Part shown: one piece after another, positions 1 through 12,057 of the stretch
Layout of the letters: the number at the start of each line of letters is the position of its first letter
How positions within the stretch are numbered: the stretch's first letter is position 1
Assembly (NCBI GenBank): GCA_030737835.1
Contig: CM060847.1
Span: 16,034,656 to 16,098,655, forward strand
DNA: 64,000 bases
Source: Acorus gramineus
Taxonomy: Eukaryota; Streptophyta; Magnoliopsida; Acorales; Acoraceae
Direction: 5' to 3'
The notes under the pieces: generated by a model
Told to the model about the DNA's origin: nothing
The model's input: the letters and a program-made list of their open reading frames with translations, nothing else
The model's database searches: none
Translations under genes and position numbers: made by a program

Positions 1-1502
1 AGCAAGTGGGAGTTTGCTATGGAAGATGAGATGAAGTCACTCATCTCCAACGAGACATGGGAGCTAGCTGAGTTACCCATGGAGAAGAAGGCTCTTCACA
101 ACAAATGGGTGTATCGAGTCAAAGAGGAGCAGGATGGCTCTAAGAGATACAAGGCGAGATTAGTGGTCAAAGGCTTTCAGCAGAAAGAGGGGATTGACTA
201 CACCGACATTTTCTCACCAGTTGTGAAACTGACTACCATTCGGTCAGTTTTGAGTATCGATGCACTCGAGGGTCTGCATCTTGAGCAGTTAGATGTCAAA
301 ACTATTTTTTTGCATGGTGACTTAGAGGAGGAGATATACATGCAGCAACCAGAGGGTTTCATAGTGAAGGGCAAGGAGAAACTCGTGTGCAAGTTGAAGA
401 GGAGCTTGTATGGCTTAAAACAGGCTCCAAGACAGTGGTACAAGAAATTCGATAGCTTCATGCAGCGAACTGGCTACCACAAGTGCAACGCTGATCATTG
501 CTGCTACTTCAAGAGGTTTGATTCCAGTTATATTATTTTGCTACTTTATGTTGATGACATGTTAGTGGCTGGTTCAGATATGGATGAAATCAGGAACTTG
601 AAGAAGCAATTATCAACTGAGTTTGATATGAAAGATCTGGGTCCAGCAAAGAAGATCCTTGGGATGAGGATTACGAGGGACAAGCAGAGAGGTACTTTGC
701 AGTTGTCTCAGGCTGAATACATTAATCGTTTTGCAGAGGTTTAGCATGTCTGATGCTAAGGCAGTTAGCACACCCTTGGCTAGTCATTTCAAACTGTCCA
801 AAGATCAAAGTCCCAAAACGGAGGAGGAGAGAAACTTCATGGCGAATGTTCCATATGCCTCAGCGATTGGAAGTTTGATGTATGCCATGGTTAGCACGAG
901 ACCAGATATAGCCTATGCAGTGGGAGCTGTGAGCAGATTCATGTCAGATCCAGGCAAGCAACACTGGGAAGCAGTAAAGTGGATACTTAGATACTTGCGA
1001 GGTACGACTGATAGATGCTTATATTTCAGCAGGGGCGAGTTGAGGCTACAGGGTTTTGTAGATGCAGACTTTGCTGGTGAGGTTGATCATAGGAGGAGCA
1101 CTACTGGTTATGTCTTTACAGTAAGGTACTACTGCTGTTAGTTGGATTTCACAAATACAGAAGATTGTTGCTTTATCCACTACAGAGGCAGAGTATATAG
1201 CTGTGACAGAGGCTAGTAAAGAGATGATATTGTTACAGGGCTTGTTGACAGAGTTTGGATTCAGACAGACAAAAAATGTTTTGCATAGTGATAGTCAGAG
1301 CGCTATACACTTGGTGAAAAATTCAGCATTTCATTCGAGGACTAAGCACATAGGACTTCGTTATCATTTCATCAGGACGCTTTTGGATGATGGGAGTCTA
1401 TTGCTTGAGAAGATCCAGGGAAGCAAGAATCCAGCGACATGTTGACTAAGACAGTAACTACAGAGAACTGGAGCTGTGCGCAGCTTCAGTTGGTCTTCTA
1501 GC
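1..1502 (+). pseudogene. Copia pol: reverse transcriptase and RNase H, frameshifted
   Basis: The RT part reads in one frame to about 744. It shows NKWVYRVKEEQDGS, the KARLVVKGFQQKEGIDY block, a GLKQAPRQWY block, and the catalytic YVDD at 547-558. The frame then shifts near 731-744 into a segment with YASAIGSLMYAMVSTRPDIA and the DADFAGEVDHRRSTTGYVF start of RNase H. It shifts again near 1135 into ALSTTEAEYIAVTEASKE and SRTKHIGLRYHFIR. A last shift near 1436 leads to DMLTK and a stop at 1500-1502. The order RT then RNase H at the 3' end is that of copia elements. No active product is expected. Confidence 0.93.
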
Positions 1503-1576
1503 TTGAGGACAGGGATGAGCACACCAGATTATAGATCAATCATTTGATAGAAGTTATTTACTCTTGGTTCAGTCTT

Positions 1577-1588
1577 CAAGTGGGAGAT
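1577..1588 (+). other. Polypurine tract before 3' LTR
   Basis: TCAAGTGGGAGAT lies directly before the TGTTA that opens the LTR. AAGTGGGAGATTGTTA is a usual plus-strand primer and LTR junction in plant copia elements. Confidence 0.8.
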
Positions 1589-1904
1589 TGTTATATATTG
1601 TGGAGTCTGATGATGTGCGCAGATGATTGTTGACGCTACGCAGGGTCAGACGGGGGTCGAGCTCCCCGCAGAGCTCGCGGGGATATCAGTATAAAAGGGC
1701 ATCTTATATTTTTCATTAGGCTCTAGGGTTTTTATCTTCGGTGTGACCATTGTAAAAACTTCTCATTGATAATGGATTGATCTCTGGTGTGCTCCGTGGA
1801 CGTAGGCAAGATTTGTCGAACCACGTAAAAATTTTGTGTCTTTGCTTCGATTTGTTTGTTTATTTCTTTTGATTGATTGCATCCCAATATCCGAAATCGT
1901 AACA
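1589..1904 (+). repeat. 3' LTR of copia element
   Basis: The repeat opens with TGTTA and closes with TAACA, a perfect 5-bp terminal inversion bounded by TG and CA. A TATA-like TATAAAAG lies at 1690-1697 and could mark a U3 promoter. The later stretch around 1796-1830 (GACGTAGGCAAGATTTGTCG, then AACCACGTAAAA) is the common R/U5 pattern of plant copia LTRs. Confidence 0.85.
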
Positions 1905-3420
1905 TTTAATATCCATGAAAATTTAACAAATCAAACAATTTAAAAAGGCTCAAACATTGGTTAGGGATGCTGATTTTTCAAGAGGTGGTTTAAAAACAAC
2001 AGAACAACCATCAATCACTATTCAGTCTTATCCATGTTCAAGAACTAGAGGGAATAAATAATTTTTATTAGTAAGATGAATATGATTAGAGAAAGACTCA
2101 TGCAATGGTTTTCATTGGGAATGAAGATTCTTTGATTTCTATAACAGCTTCATTATAAGATTTCAAGTATTAATAATTAGTTTATTATGCATTAGAGAAT
2201 CTCTAACCATAATCTGATAATCAACAAATATCTCAACAAATTTGTTGAGCATGATAAAAAAAAATTAACGTTAGAATCATTTCTACTCTAATCATGTTCT
2301 CTATTTGACTCATAAAATATTTATTTTAAAACGTAACAAAATTCAATTTGGATAGAAGAATAGAGAATAGGGTCAGATTAGTTTGAATGACCAAATTATG
2401 GTGTAAGTGTGAATAATCAAATTATGGTGTTATGCTAGAATAACATGGAATGGAGGGGTATAACTATTCAATGGATCCATTTGATTTGGATTATTCCACC
2501 TAATCCATTCCATTTGTATAAGTAGAGTCCATGGGTCTAATAAATTTTTTCCAATGGCCCCTGTGCAAGTGAAACCAAAAATTTTTTTTATAGAGGGACT
2601 TATTTTTTCCGCTGGGTTTTATGGATGGATCTATTATTAATATATATCTTTAGTTGTGTTTCATCCTCTGCTTCTAACGCAATAAAAAAAATGGTAAAAG
2701 AATCTAATTCATGTCAAGATTCGAAAAGATAACTCTTTGCACCTGTTTGGATACAGAATAGAACTTATTCTTAGGTATATAGTTATTCTAACATAAATAT
2801 ATATAAATAAGGATAAAGTGATTTTGTATTTAGTTGTGTTTTAAATTATTCTCGTTAAGAAACGTAATAATAAAGAATTTATTGTTTGGGTAATTAAAGT
2901 TATTTCAGGTTATTCCACTCAAAGAATATGTGAACGCACTCCAACAAGGGTTGGTTGAAATCCGTATACCATTTTATACCAGTTTATTCTAACATAGGTT
3001 ATACCAGACTACTATTCGCTACATCCAAACAACAAAAGGCACATATTCTACTTTATTCTCACTTATCATGTGGTCTATTCCATATCCAAACGGATTAAAA
3101 GAATAGAAAAAATCACTTTTATTGATGAAAAAGCTGAATGTGCCCCTAGGCTATAAGTCTTTTTATGTAATAACCCAATCAGGCTCAATTAGGAACCTAA
3201 TAAAGTCAATATATTTTAAAATAAAAAAATAAACGGATTACATATATAATTATCATAAGGTCCTAGAAGACATTTAGAATTGATAGCAATTAATTTTGAG
3301 TTAACTAACATGTGAATATCTACCATAAATGATAAATTTGTTTATTTAAATACATGAATGAAGGAATTTAGTTAGAATATGCATTGTCAATTGTATAATA
3401 ACTGATCTATGTTAACTCTC
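1905..3420. other. Intergenic AT-rich DNA, no gene seen
   Basis: No coding region is supported. The part from about 2745 to 3105 is a diverged dispersed repeat with a second copy at about 31545-31960; the rest is AT-rich and unassigned. Confidence 0.6.
2745..3105. repeat. Dispersed repeat, copy A (related to 31545-31960)
   Basis: The stretches TTTTAAATTATTCTCGTT and GGTTGGTTGAAATCC, and the following TTTATACCAGTTTATTCT, recur in the same order and strand near 31615-31865. The ends carry CTGTTTGGAT and ATCCAAAC, so this may be an old MITE. No clear target duplication was found. Confidence 0.5.
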
Positions 3421-3787
3421 TCCATCATCCCAACATGTGCTTGGGCAATTTGGAGATCAAGAAATGTGAAAATATTTCAAGGTGCGCCTTTTTATTTTAA
3501 AAATCTATGGGAGATGGCTCGTCTTCGTCATTCGATTGTAAAGTGGGGTACGTGCATTGAGCTGGCGGCCTAGATCCAACTCGAGAAGGATTGTCTTATC
3601 ATTGGTGTCTAGGGTGGCGGGACATAACATTTTCTACATCTCTCATTCTTCAATGTGAACGGTTTCATTTTATTAGTCTGTATTCTTTATTCTCTCTTTT
3701 TCTCTATTTCTACTCATCTCAGTCGGACATTATCTATTTTAAACTTAAATGAAATGGAAATGTCCACAATTTCACTCAAAAAAAATA
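3421..3787 (+). mobile_element. LINE 3' end remnant
   Basis: From 3436 one frame reads CAWAIWRSRNVKIFQ and then WEMARLRHSIVKW, which matches the C-terminal part of plant L1-type LINE reverse-transcriptase proteins (the WAIWRERN block after the zinc-binding region). It ends at a stop near 3572. The following 3' sequence ends in an A-rich run at 3777-3786, as in a LINE tail. The copy is 5'-truncated and not functional. Confidence 0.7.
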
Positions 3788-4734
3788 ATTTAGAAGATTC
3801 CCACAAAATACTTCAATATGATTCGTGAAATTTCGATAACGTTCAATTTACAATCATGAGCTGTTATTTTCATAATTTTCTTTTTAAAACTCTTCTAGGG
3901 TCCTACAACGCATCAATCACCTATTCTACATCAAACATCCCATCATCTCTATCAATGGCGACCCTCCTCTAAACCCCCTCCACCACTCACCACCACCAAA
4001 GTAGGTCTCGCCATCTTCATTGTCGCCCTCACCATGTCCAACTCCATCAACACCTCCTCTATGGAGTTTGATTTGCTCCTGCTGCCACTATATTTTTTTT
4101 AAAAAATGATAGATCTTGTTACTTTCACTTATTTTTACAATTATAAGTATGGAAGGGGGGGGGGGGGGAGGGGGGAAAGGACAAAAACAAAACAAAACAA
4201 AGGAGTGCTAAATGGAGGTGGATTGGGAGATCCTGCTCCCACTATATTGCTTCCTATTGATTGTCATTTCTAGGGAATATATAGCTTCAGTTTTTTAAAA
4301 TCATGAAAGCATCATCTATATATATATAGCTTCAGTTTCTTGCTTTGCATGCGGATTATGTAGAGCAAAGTTCTATTGAGTATGAACCACTACCTGCAAC
4401 ATCCATTCAAACTTTTTTTAATGGAAAATATCATTCCTTTTTATATTTTTTTAAAATAGTAAACATAATTTGACAAGGTGTATGTTTTGATGAAAATTTC
4501 ATATTGTTCTATTTTAAATTGAATGAAACCATTTTTTTGTAAATATAAAAAATTAAAGAGGTATATACACCTTATATAACGATATATATGTTTCACTTGA
4601 TTTTTAACGATATATATGAAATTACATTTTAGACAGTAAAAAAATTGAGTGTAAAATTGTCCTTTTTTAATACCCTCCTCCAACCATACACATGTCCAGG
4701 TCTGCAACATATGACCAGAGTTAAAAAATACTCA
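3788..4734. other. Intergenic DNA with G-run
   Basis: No gene is supported. A run of 14 G lies at 4155-4168, followed by another short G run; the rest is AT-rich. Confidence 0.6.
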
Positions 4735-4742
4735 ATCGAGGA

Positions 4743-5603
4743 TAGGCCTGTCAACGGGTTCGAGTCCAGGTGGACCCGGACTCGACCTGTGGCAAGACCC
4801 GGTGGGTCCGGGCAAATGTGGACCCGGACCCGTTAGACCCGGGTCGGGTCCCGATTCGACCTGACCCGAATGGTTGGTGAAAAAATAAAAAAAAAAACAA
4901 AAACAAGAAGAGCTCATGTATTTGTTTGTCTTATCATTCTATTTGAAATTTTTTGTAATAAAACATTATTATTAATGAAACTATGTTTGAATATAATTTT
5001 ATACAATTCAAAACAATAATCACTAACATAAAAAACATATTAACCTAAATAATAAACATAACTAATTATACAAACATTCAAAACAATATTAACCTAAACA
5101 ACATTCAAAACAATAGATACTAACATATTAACCTAAATAATAAACATAAATCATGCAACAAACTAATTAATTATACAAATTCAAAAGCTAATAAGTTAAT
5201 TGTCCAAAACAAACTGACGACAATACATTACTAAGTTTATTACATATTAAACAATCAAGTTCTCACAAGTTGCAACATCAACACAACGGAAAAAATGTTA
5301 TGATTATGATGATTTATGGGCTTGTTATGATTATGATTTATAAACTTGTGGATGCAAAAATAAGTTAAGTAAGAAATAAAATTATGTATCAACTAATACT
5401 AATGGTCTTATAATATATGAGCATATTTTAATAAAACAATCGGGTCTCAGGTCCAACGGGTCGGGGCGGGGTGGACCGGACCGACCCGTTTGTTTGTTCG
5501 GGTCCAACTCGGGTCGGGTCCAACTCGGATCAGGTATATTACACATGTAATCGGGTCCGGATTGGGTAAGGTATGGGTAGGACCCGACCTGTTGACAGGC
5601 CTA
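4743..5603 (+). mobile_element. hAT-type non-autonomous element, copy 1 (861 bp)
   Basis: The element opens with TAGGCCTGTCAAC and closes with its exact inverse GTTGACAGGCCTA. It is flanked by a perfect 8-bp duplication ATCGAGGA at 4735-4742 and 5604-5611, the target size of hAT transposons. Both ends hold dense GGGTC/GACCC repeats; the centre is AT-rich and encodes no transposase. A second copy lies inverted at 35167-35984. Confidence 0.92.
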
Positions 5604-5611
5604 ATCGAGGA

Positions 5612-8540
5612 GGGTAAAACTGTTATTCAAGAAACTATAAATCATTATTCACATTTTATTCACATAATTTATTTATGGTCAATCAAACAATAAATTGTTT
5701 TTTATTATGTTTTTTAACAAAAAAAAATGAAAACACAAATAAATAAAAAATGTCTTATTTCTACTAATACATTTATTAATCAATATAGTTATCTATCACG
5801 AAAAATATCATTCCTTCATCCAAATGAAATATTAAAGTTTAAAGCAAAGTGTGTCCCACTCAACCAAAAAAACCACTAAAAAATCAAATCATCTCTTGAC
5901 ATATTAATAAAGGTATCTTCATTTAATCGAGATGTCCTAAGTCAAATCTTGCCTCTCTTGTCAAACAATAAAATTTGATTATAAAAAATAAGATAACAAA
6001 AAAAATTACACGTTCTTTACAGAATTTTTGTCCCTCATCAACAATAAAATAAAGAATTTTTAAAGTACCAAGGATTTCATTTTTATAATACGCATATAGT
6101 AATAATAATAATAATAAAAGTTAACTACCACCGTCCAATACCATCAATGAACGGCGCTGATCAACAAACGCCACAGTGAATCAAAGAAACAACCACGACC
6201 GTCCCCTGTATATGACGTCATCAAACGGAGATAAAAAATCCACCGTCCATTTAAACGTCCTCCATAAATCCCCCCACAACCACCCACCGATCCCAAAACC
6301 GTAAATAAACCACACCAAATCCGGGGCATAGACGTCATCTCTTCCTCCCCCAATTTGGGTTTAATAAAAATTCACGCCCAGATTCGGCCGTCCATTTTTC
6401 CGCATGTGGCCATTGATGCTCCCACTTCCTCTCGTGGGGTCCACCCGAAAGCGACCCTTGTCGTCTTTCGAAACCAAAGAAACCTCCCCTTTCCACCTAA
6501 TTTTCAAATCTGCCACCGGTCTTCCCAGGCTTAAACGGGGAATTTTACAGTAACACCCTCAATTATTATAAAATATTCAACTATCATTGGAGTATACATA
6601 AATAAAATCACGAAATCTTAATTTTATTTAATATATCTCTTGATCATCTCTTCTAAATATCAAAAATAGTGTACATGTTTTTATCTCAAAAATATTTAGG
6701 ATAGTTTGACAAGGAGTTAAGGTTTTGAAGATAAATTGTTCTAATGTCAGAAGATAAAAAATCCATCAATGTTGTTTATATTAACATTTGTCAAAATTAG
6801 AATAAAAAGTTAGGATAAATATTATCGCAACCTTTAGATAGAACAAAATATATGCATCTTCATCTCAAAATTGAAACAACTGTCCATAGTTCATCCCGAT
6901 TATTTTTTATATCAAATAAAGATAAATTATCTTCTAACTCATTTATTCTCATAATTACCCCTTTTCCTCTTAGAAAACCAATCCAATAGTATTTTTAGTT
7001 TCTCAAATTCTCTAGTGGAATTTGAAAGATCATACTTTGATTTACCAAAAACACGAAGAATTAGTAGCAGATTATCAAACCAAATACCGCATCAAATTTG
7101 GTTTATTTTTCGTTGCTTCTTACCTAATAATATATTTACTAGATTCTTAGACAAGTGAAATCTCTCTATTCTATATGTATTTATTCCTCAAATTTTGAGA
7201 AAATATTATCTGAACGTAAAAATTTAATATTTGAATTCAAATTATGTAGGATAGGATAAATGTGTCTAATGAAATCCGTTGAAAGGGATAACCAATCCGT
7301 CCAAGAGGGTAAATTCGTCATTTGAAAAAAACAGTTTAAAGGGGCATTATGGGTAATAAAGTTAAACCGAATCTGGGCCGTCCAAATACAGAGTCTCATC
7401 GAAAAATAGAATCCAAGGCAACCCAAAGGGCCCACTGATCAGAGGACTCAAAGTAAAAACCTCACCAAATCAACGGCTCCCATTAAATCCATTCATTTCC
7501 TAAAAAATTGCATATATATATATATATACATTTTAATGTCATGTGCAGGCATGTGAAATGCTACTGTGAGATTTGATTATTTTTGGAGGGAAGAGACCCC
7601 ACCAAAAAAAGGCACCACTTTCTTTGGTATGCACTTATGTTTCCTTCCCCCCCTTGAAAAGATTGAAGCCTTGAGGGGTCCCCCAAAAAATATTAAAACA
7701 GTGATCCCCCACTTTTAGATCTAAATCTCAACCACTGATCATAAATCAGACGACCCACAAAGCTGGATCCAGTGCTCTTGTGGGTGGTCCCCCAAACACT
7801 GTTTGCATGTTGGGGCTGAGAAAGCTGGACATCAATCAAAAAACATTTTTGCAACTGCTTATACTGTTTTGTGGTGAAGGCATATCCTGTATATAATGCA
7901 AGGTGGGGCCATTTTGGTTGTCACAATTCCACTATGGGTCCCTCTACTTTTTTGGGCTTATCTATTTGATTTTCATTCTCCATACGCCTGAAGCAAAAAA
8001 ATTATATTTAGAAACTTTCATTATTGTGTTCTACATTCGTGGTTGAATTTCTCTTTTCATAAAATCTAAAAGACCACGTTCCTTGTAAGGTTTTAGATCA
8101 AAGTCATCAAACTAACTCCAATAGTCATCGTGGCATTCATTTTCATTTTCGTTTTACTTGAACATTCAAGTAAATCATGTTTGAAATCTTTCATCATTCA
8201 TGCGCATCCCAAGCAAAAAAAATTCCTCTCCTTCCTATGGAATCAAACATAACTGCATTCCTTGGGAAAGAAGGAATTTTCATTCTACTGAACTAACCCT
8301 ATGTCCATTTTGCAGCCTCTTTTGTTGTCACCACACTATTAACGCAACATATGAAATCGCCTGTAACATATTAAATACTCCACTATATCAATATATACTC
8401 TATCATGAAAAACATAAAAATACATGCATTCAATTCAAATGGACATTGACTGCATTGTAATAATATATTTCATCAGTCAAGTATATACTTCCAAAAAAAA
8501 AATCAAAACCCTATACAAACGGTAAATGGGATTGCAAATA
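5612..8540. other. Intergenic DNA, mostly unassigned
   Basis: No gene model is supported. 6120-6540 is less AT-rich than its surroundings, with repeated CCGTCCA words and a perfect bZIP-type palindrome TGACGTCA at 6213-6220. A TAA repeat lies at about 6101-6117 and a TA repeat near 7512-7527. The rest shows nothing recognisable. Confidence 0.55.
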
Positions 8541-8775
8541 GGACGGTGAGTTTGGTTGCGCGATTGCAAAACTAATTATGTAGAAATCTAGGTTTTAAAA
8601 CTGATTCTGCATGAAGCTAAGTTTCTCAGCTTTTTGAAATCGCAGCTTTTATACACTATTTACCTGAAATCTATGTGCAAGAAGCTGTTATAGTAAAATT
8701 ATTTGATTGCATTATTGCAAACGCAGCTTCCAGCAATCGCAAACGCTGCACAATCGCGCAACCAAACGCACCCTA
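8541..8775. mobile_element. MITE with GTTTGGTTGCGCGATTG inverted ends
   Basis: GTTTGGTTGCGCGATTG near the left end matches the inverse CAATCGCGCAACCAAAC near the right end, about 235 bp apart, and the inner CAGCTT/AAGCTG words also pair. No open frame is present. The exact ends and the target duplication could not be fixed, so the superfamily is open. Confidence 0.65.
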
Positions 8776-10942
8776 AATGTAACATTTTCCCCCTTTTTTG
8801 TAGCTTCGTGGTAAAGGATTTTTTTTTTTACAGATCAAGAAACATTTGAATTGATGAGTCATTTTTCACTGGTGGATCAATTATGAAGTGTAGCTGAAAA
8901 TAAGAAAACATTGGGGACATTGATGTGGCGGACTTACCGTATTTAGAGACGCCGATCCGGTGGACCAGGTGACAGGGATTCACTGAGGCATACCTGAGAG
9001 GGAGTGCCCCATTCAATGAGGCACAACCAGACATGGCTGCACAAAAAGGCTTCACTGTTTGTATGCATATGGGTGTGATAACATATTAGACAATAAGAGG
9101 GGGACCATTAAGTGGATCTTCCAAACCATGCTCCATTAATACTAACATGTGATCAGGTGTTGATACACTCACACTTCTTACAATTGTGAAATCTATAATA
9201 GAGTAAAAATATACGCATTCGATTCATCTAAGCATGTACTTTACTTTTTGTAAAAACATGTACTTCATTAAACAAATATATGATTTAAAAAAAATTCAAA
9301 ACATGTTCGGTCTACAAAATTAATTGGAGGGGTGACTAAATGTGATATTTTCTCAAGTGATTTCACCTATAGGCATGTTTGGTTGGTGGTATTGGATTTT
9401 AATTCCATCTAGATATTATTCTTAAAAGAAATTGTGAGACTAGAATCAAAATCAAGGGATGAAAGAAGATAGGGAGGAATCAGAATACCACCAAATTGGT
9501 GGGATTCTGAAAATGTTGGTGGATTGCTTAGTGGGCTTCTTGATTTCAATATGCCCTAAAAAGATAATTTGTCCAAAAATACATCAAATAATTTAATTAA
9601 TTTGGGGTGTAAATGTAATAGATATTTAAGTACAATATTCTATTATTTATCTTTTAAAGTTAGCAACATTCTATTTTAGATACATGCCTTTTGAAAAAAA
9701 AGGATTCAGTTAAGTTTTAATTATTTAGAGAGGCTTGATTTGATTTATCGACTATTGTGTTTGTCATTAGTCATTAGTCATCACACATGCAAGGTGTGAT
9801 AAAGATAAATGGGGAGTTTTCATTTAAATAGTATAGATTCTTAATGTATAATAAATAAATAAAAAGCCTATCGTGCTGTATGATGCACATGCAAAACATG
9901 GGTAGGCAAATATAATTAAAAGTGTCTTAAACTTGGTGGAAAACATGGCATCTTACCTTCAGTATATAACACTCAGTAAAGTTTAACATACTGCTTTGAA
10001 TGAATCTAGACAGGTGCCAGAGGAGCTTCTCTGTAATCACTGGAGATTATTCAATGATGATCATGAAGAGAGAAGCCGATCATGCTAGTCCTTCGTACCT
10101 GGAGAATGAAGAACATGTTTGTTTTAGTTTTGTTTCTTACAAATCCAGGCAATAAGAAGCATTGAAAGGAAAAAAGAGAATTTGATAATAAGTAACCCAA
10201 TAGAGGATGTTAAACAGATTTTTTTTTTTTTTTTTTTGTGTAATCATAGATTACGTTAAAAAAGGTTTGACTGAGTCCATTCTGCTCGTACTGAATGTGG
10301 ATGACAAAAAATTCTTGGTGAATATGTGGAAGATGCTGTGATGCAAACCAGAAGCCCATGTTTGTTTGGTAGATAAGAAAGTGGATAAGGGAGAATAGGC
10401 TAATACTTAAAAATCATGTTTCTTTAGTATGGATAAACTGTAATAAGCATGTTTAAAATAAATCCCAATAACAATACCTGGGGAGGCATGTATAATTTAT
10501 TCCTACTTATCCATCCAAAATTATAATTGTAGTCTAATAAGACAAACATAAAAGAAAAATTTATCAAAACCGAGAAAGAAATATCAACCAAACAAAAAAA
10601 TTATCCAATTCTCTTCAATATGTGAAGAAGTTAGAGGAACGAGATCACAATGGTGTTGATATATCAATCATGTGCAATGAAACAATTATCATTTAGAGTG
10701 AAAGATTCTTCAACTTTTTCACAGTTTGGTGGATAAATGGAAAGATTGATACCTAAACCCCTTGTTTGGGGAGCGGAATAAGGGATTAATGGGGCGAAAC
10801 GACCAACAATAACCAAATACTTATGTCTAGATAAGCTAGCATAAGCTCTATTAATAATTTCAAAGGAAAAAGAGATGGAATAATATATCCAAATTGCATA
10901 CACCATAACAAAACGCTAAAGACAATAATAATTACGGAAATT
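8776..10942. other. Intergenic DNA, no gene seen
   Basis: No coding region is supported. Short AT-rich repeat-like words resembling those at 57.5-58 kb occur near 9210-9310. A T run lies at 10220-10237. Confidence 0.5.
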
Positions 10943-11497
10943 TAGGGGTGCAACTCGGGCGGGTTGGGTCGGGTTCGGGTTGGGTTCTGCTTTAATCCTC
11001 ATTGCATAGAGCCCAATCCGAACCCGAGCCCGAACCCGACCTCAACCCGAACCCGACCTCAACCTGCGGGGTCGGGTCGGGTTCAGGTTGAATTCGGACT
11101 CGGGTTGGGCTCTGGTCGAACTCGGGTTTAATACTTAAAAGATCATAAAAAATATTTAATAAACAACACAATAAACTCTAATTAATTAAATGTATATTCA
11201 CCACAAAAAAACTTACAAAATCCAAATAGTTTATGAATACATATTCTAAATTTTAATTAAGCTAAACATAGCTTCATCGCTTTTCAACAAAAATATAAAA
11301 ATAACCTTCACCAATTCGGGTTCGGGTTGAGCCCGCATAACCCGACCCCCCAACCTGAACCCGACCCGAATTGGGTTCGGGTTAGTTCGGGTTCGGGTCG
11401 GGTTGAACCCGGCAGAGAAAAACCTCAACCCAAACCCGCCCATGAACCGGGTTGGATCAGGTTGGGTCTGGTTCAACCCGCCCAAGTTGCATCCCTA
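10943..11497. mobile_element. hAT-like MITE with GGGTT/AACCC arrays (555 bp)
   Basis: The left end TAGGGGTGCAACT and the right end, read inverted, TAGGGATGCAACT differ at one base; both continue into GGGCGGGTT. Ends carry many CGGGTT/AACCCG words and the centre is AT-rich. The flanks ACGGAAAT and ACGGAATA (taking one more base at each end) agree at six of eight positions, consistent with an eroded 8-bp hAT duplication. No transposase is encoded. Confidence 0.78.
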
Positions 11498-11529
11498 TAC
11501 GGAATAAGAAAAATGTAGTCAAACAGAAA

Positions 11530-12057
11530 CCCCCCGTATGGGGTGTGACATTCGATTATTCGCTCCTGATAGCTATACTAGGATAGATAACAATTCAGAC
11601 TGAATAAGCAATTTTTTGTTTGGTTACATTTTCTGTTATTTTTATTGGAAAACGTAAAAATGATTTATTTTTTTTTTGTTCATCTTGGATAAAGTGATGA
11701 TAAATGGTTGATAGGGGATGAATAAGAGTTTATGACTTTTTAAATAACAATTATACCCTCTAAAAATAGTGTGAGAAATGTATGATTGATTTGATAGATG
11801 TGACAGTTTTTTAAATCTGTGTGAGACTGTTAGGTGAGATAAATTTTTTAAAATTACAGAGAAGGGTATTTTTATCCATTAGAATAAATAAGGCCTGATA
11901 AACAATTCTAACATTTCTTTAGAATAGTTATCAGGTCTTATCCTAACTTATCCAAACATAACTATCGGGGTTTATTATGTCAAAACAAACAACTTTTTTT
12001 TACTATTATCATGTATTCTTCCTTATTTTGGGCTTATTTCTCACGCCATACGGGGGG
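11530..12057. mobile_element. TIR element, CCCCCCGTATGG ends (528 bp)
   Basis: The left end CCCCCCGTATGGGGTG pairs with the inverted right end CCCCCCGTATGGCGTG. Inner sequence shares words (AACGTAA, GATAAAGT) with the dispersed repeat near 2.8 kb and 31.6 kb. A runs adjoin both ends, so the target duplication is unclear. No coding sequence. Confidence 0.6.

Larger units (their letters stand above)
1..1904 (+). mobile_element. Ty1/copia LTR retrotransposon, 3' part, cut by window edge
   Basis: Reverse transcriptase and RNase H sequence is followed by a polypurine tract and a 316-bp terminal repeat, which is the order of a Ty1/copia element read on the plus strand. The 5' part (gag, protease, integrase) lies outside the window. 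Three frameshifts break pol, so the copy is dead. The 5' LTR is not visible, so insertion age cannot be judged here. Confidence 0.93.

Noticed and set aside
4645..4917. Frames rich in Gly, Pro, Arg and Thr at the hAT ends (also 35712-36056, 11246-11518, 52307-52516)
   Set aside because: They come from the short subterminal repeats of MITEs, not from genes.
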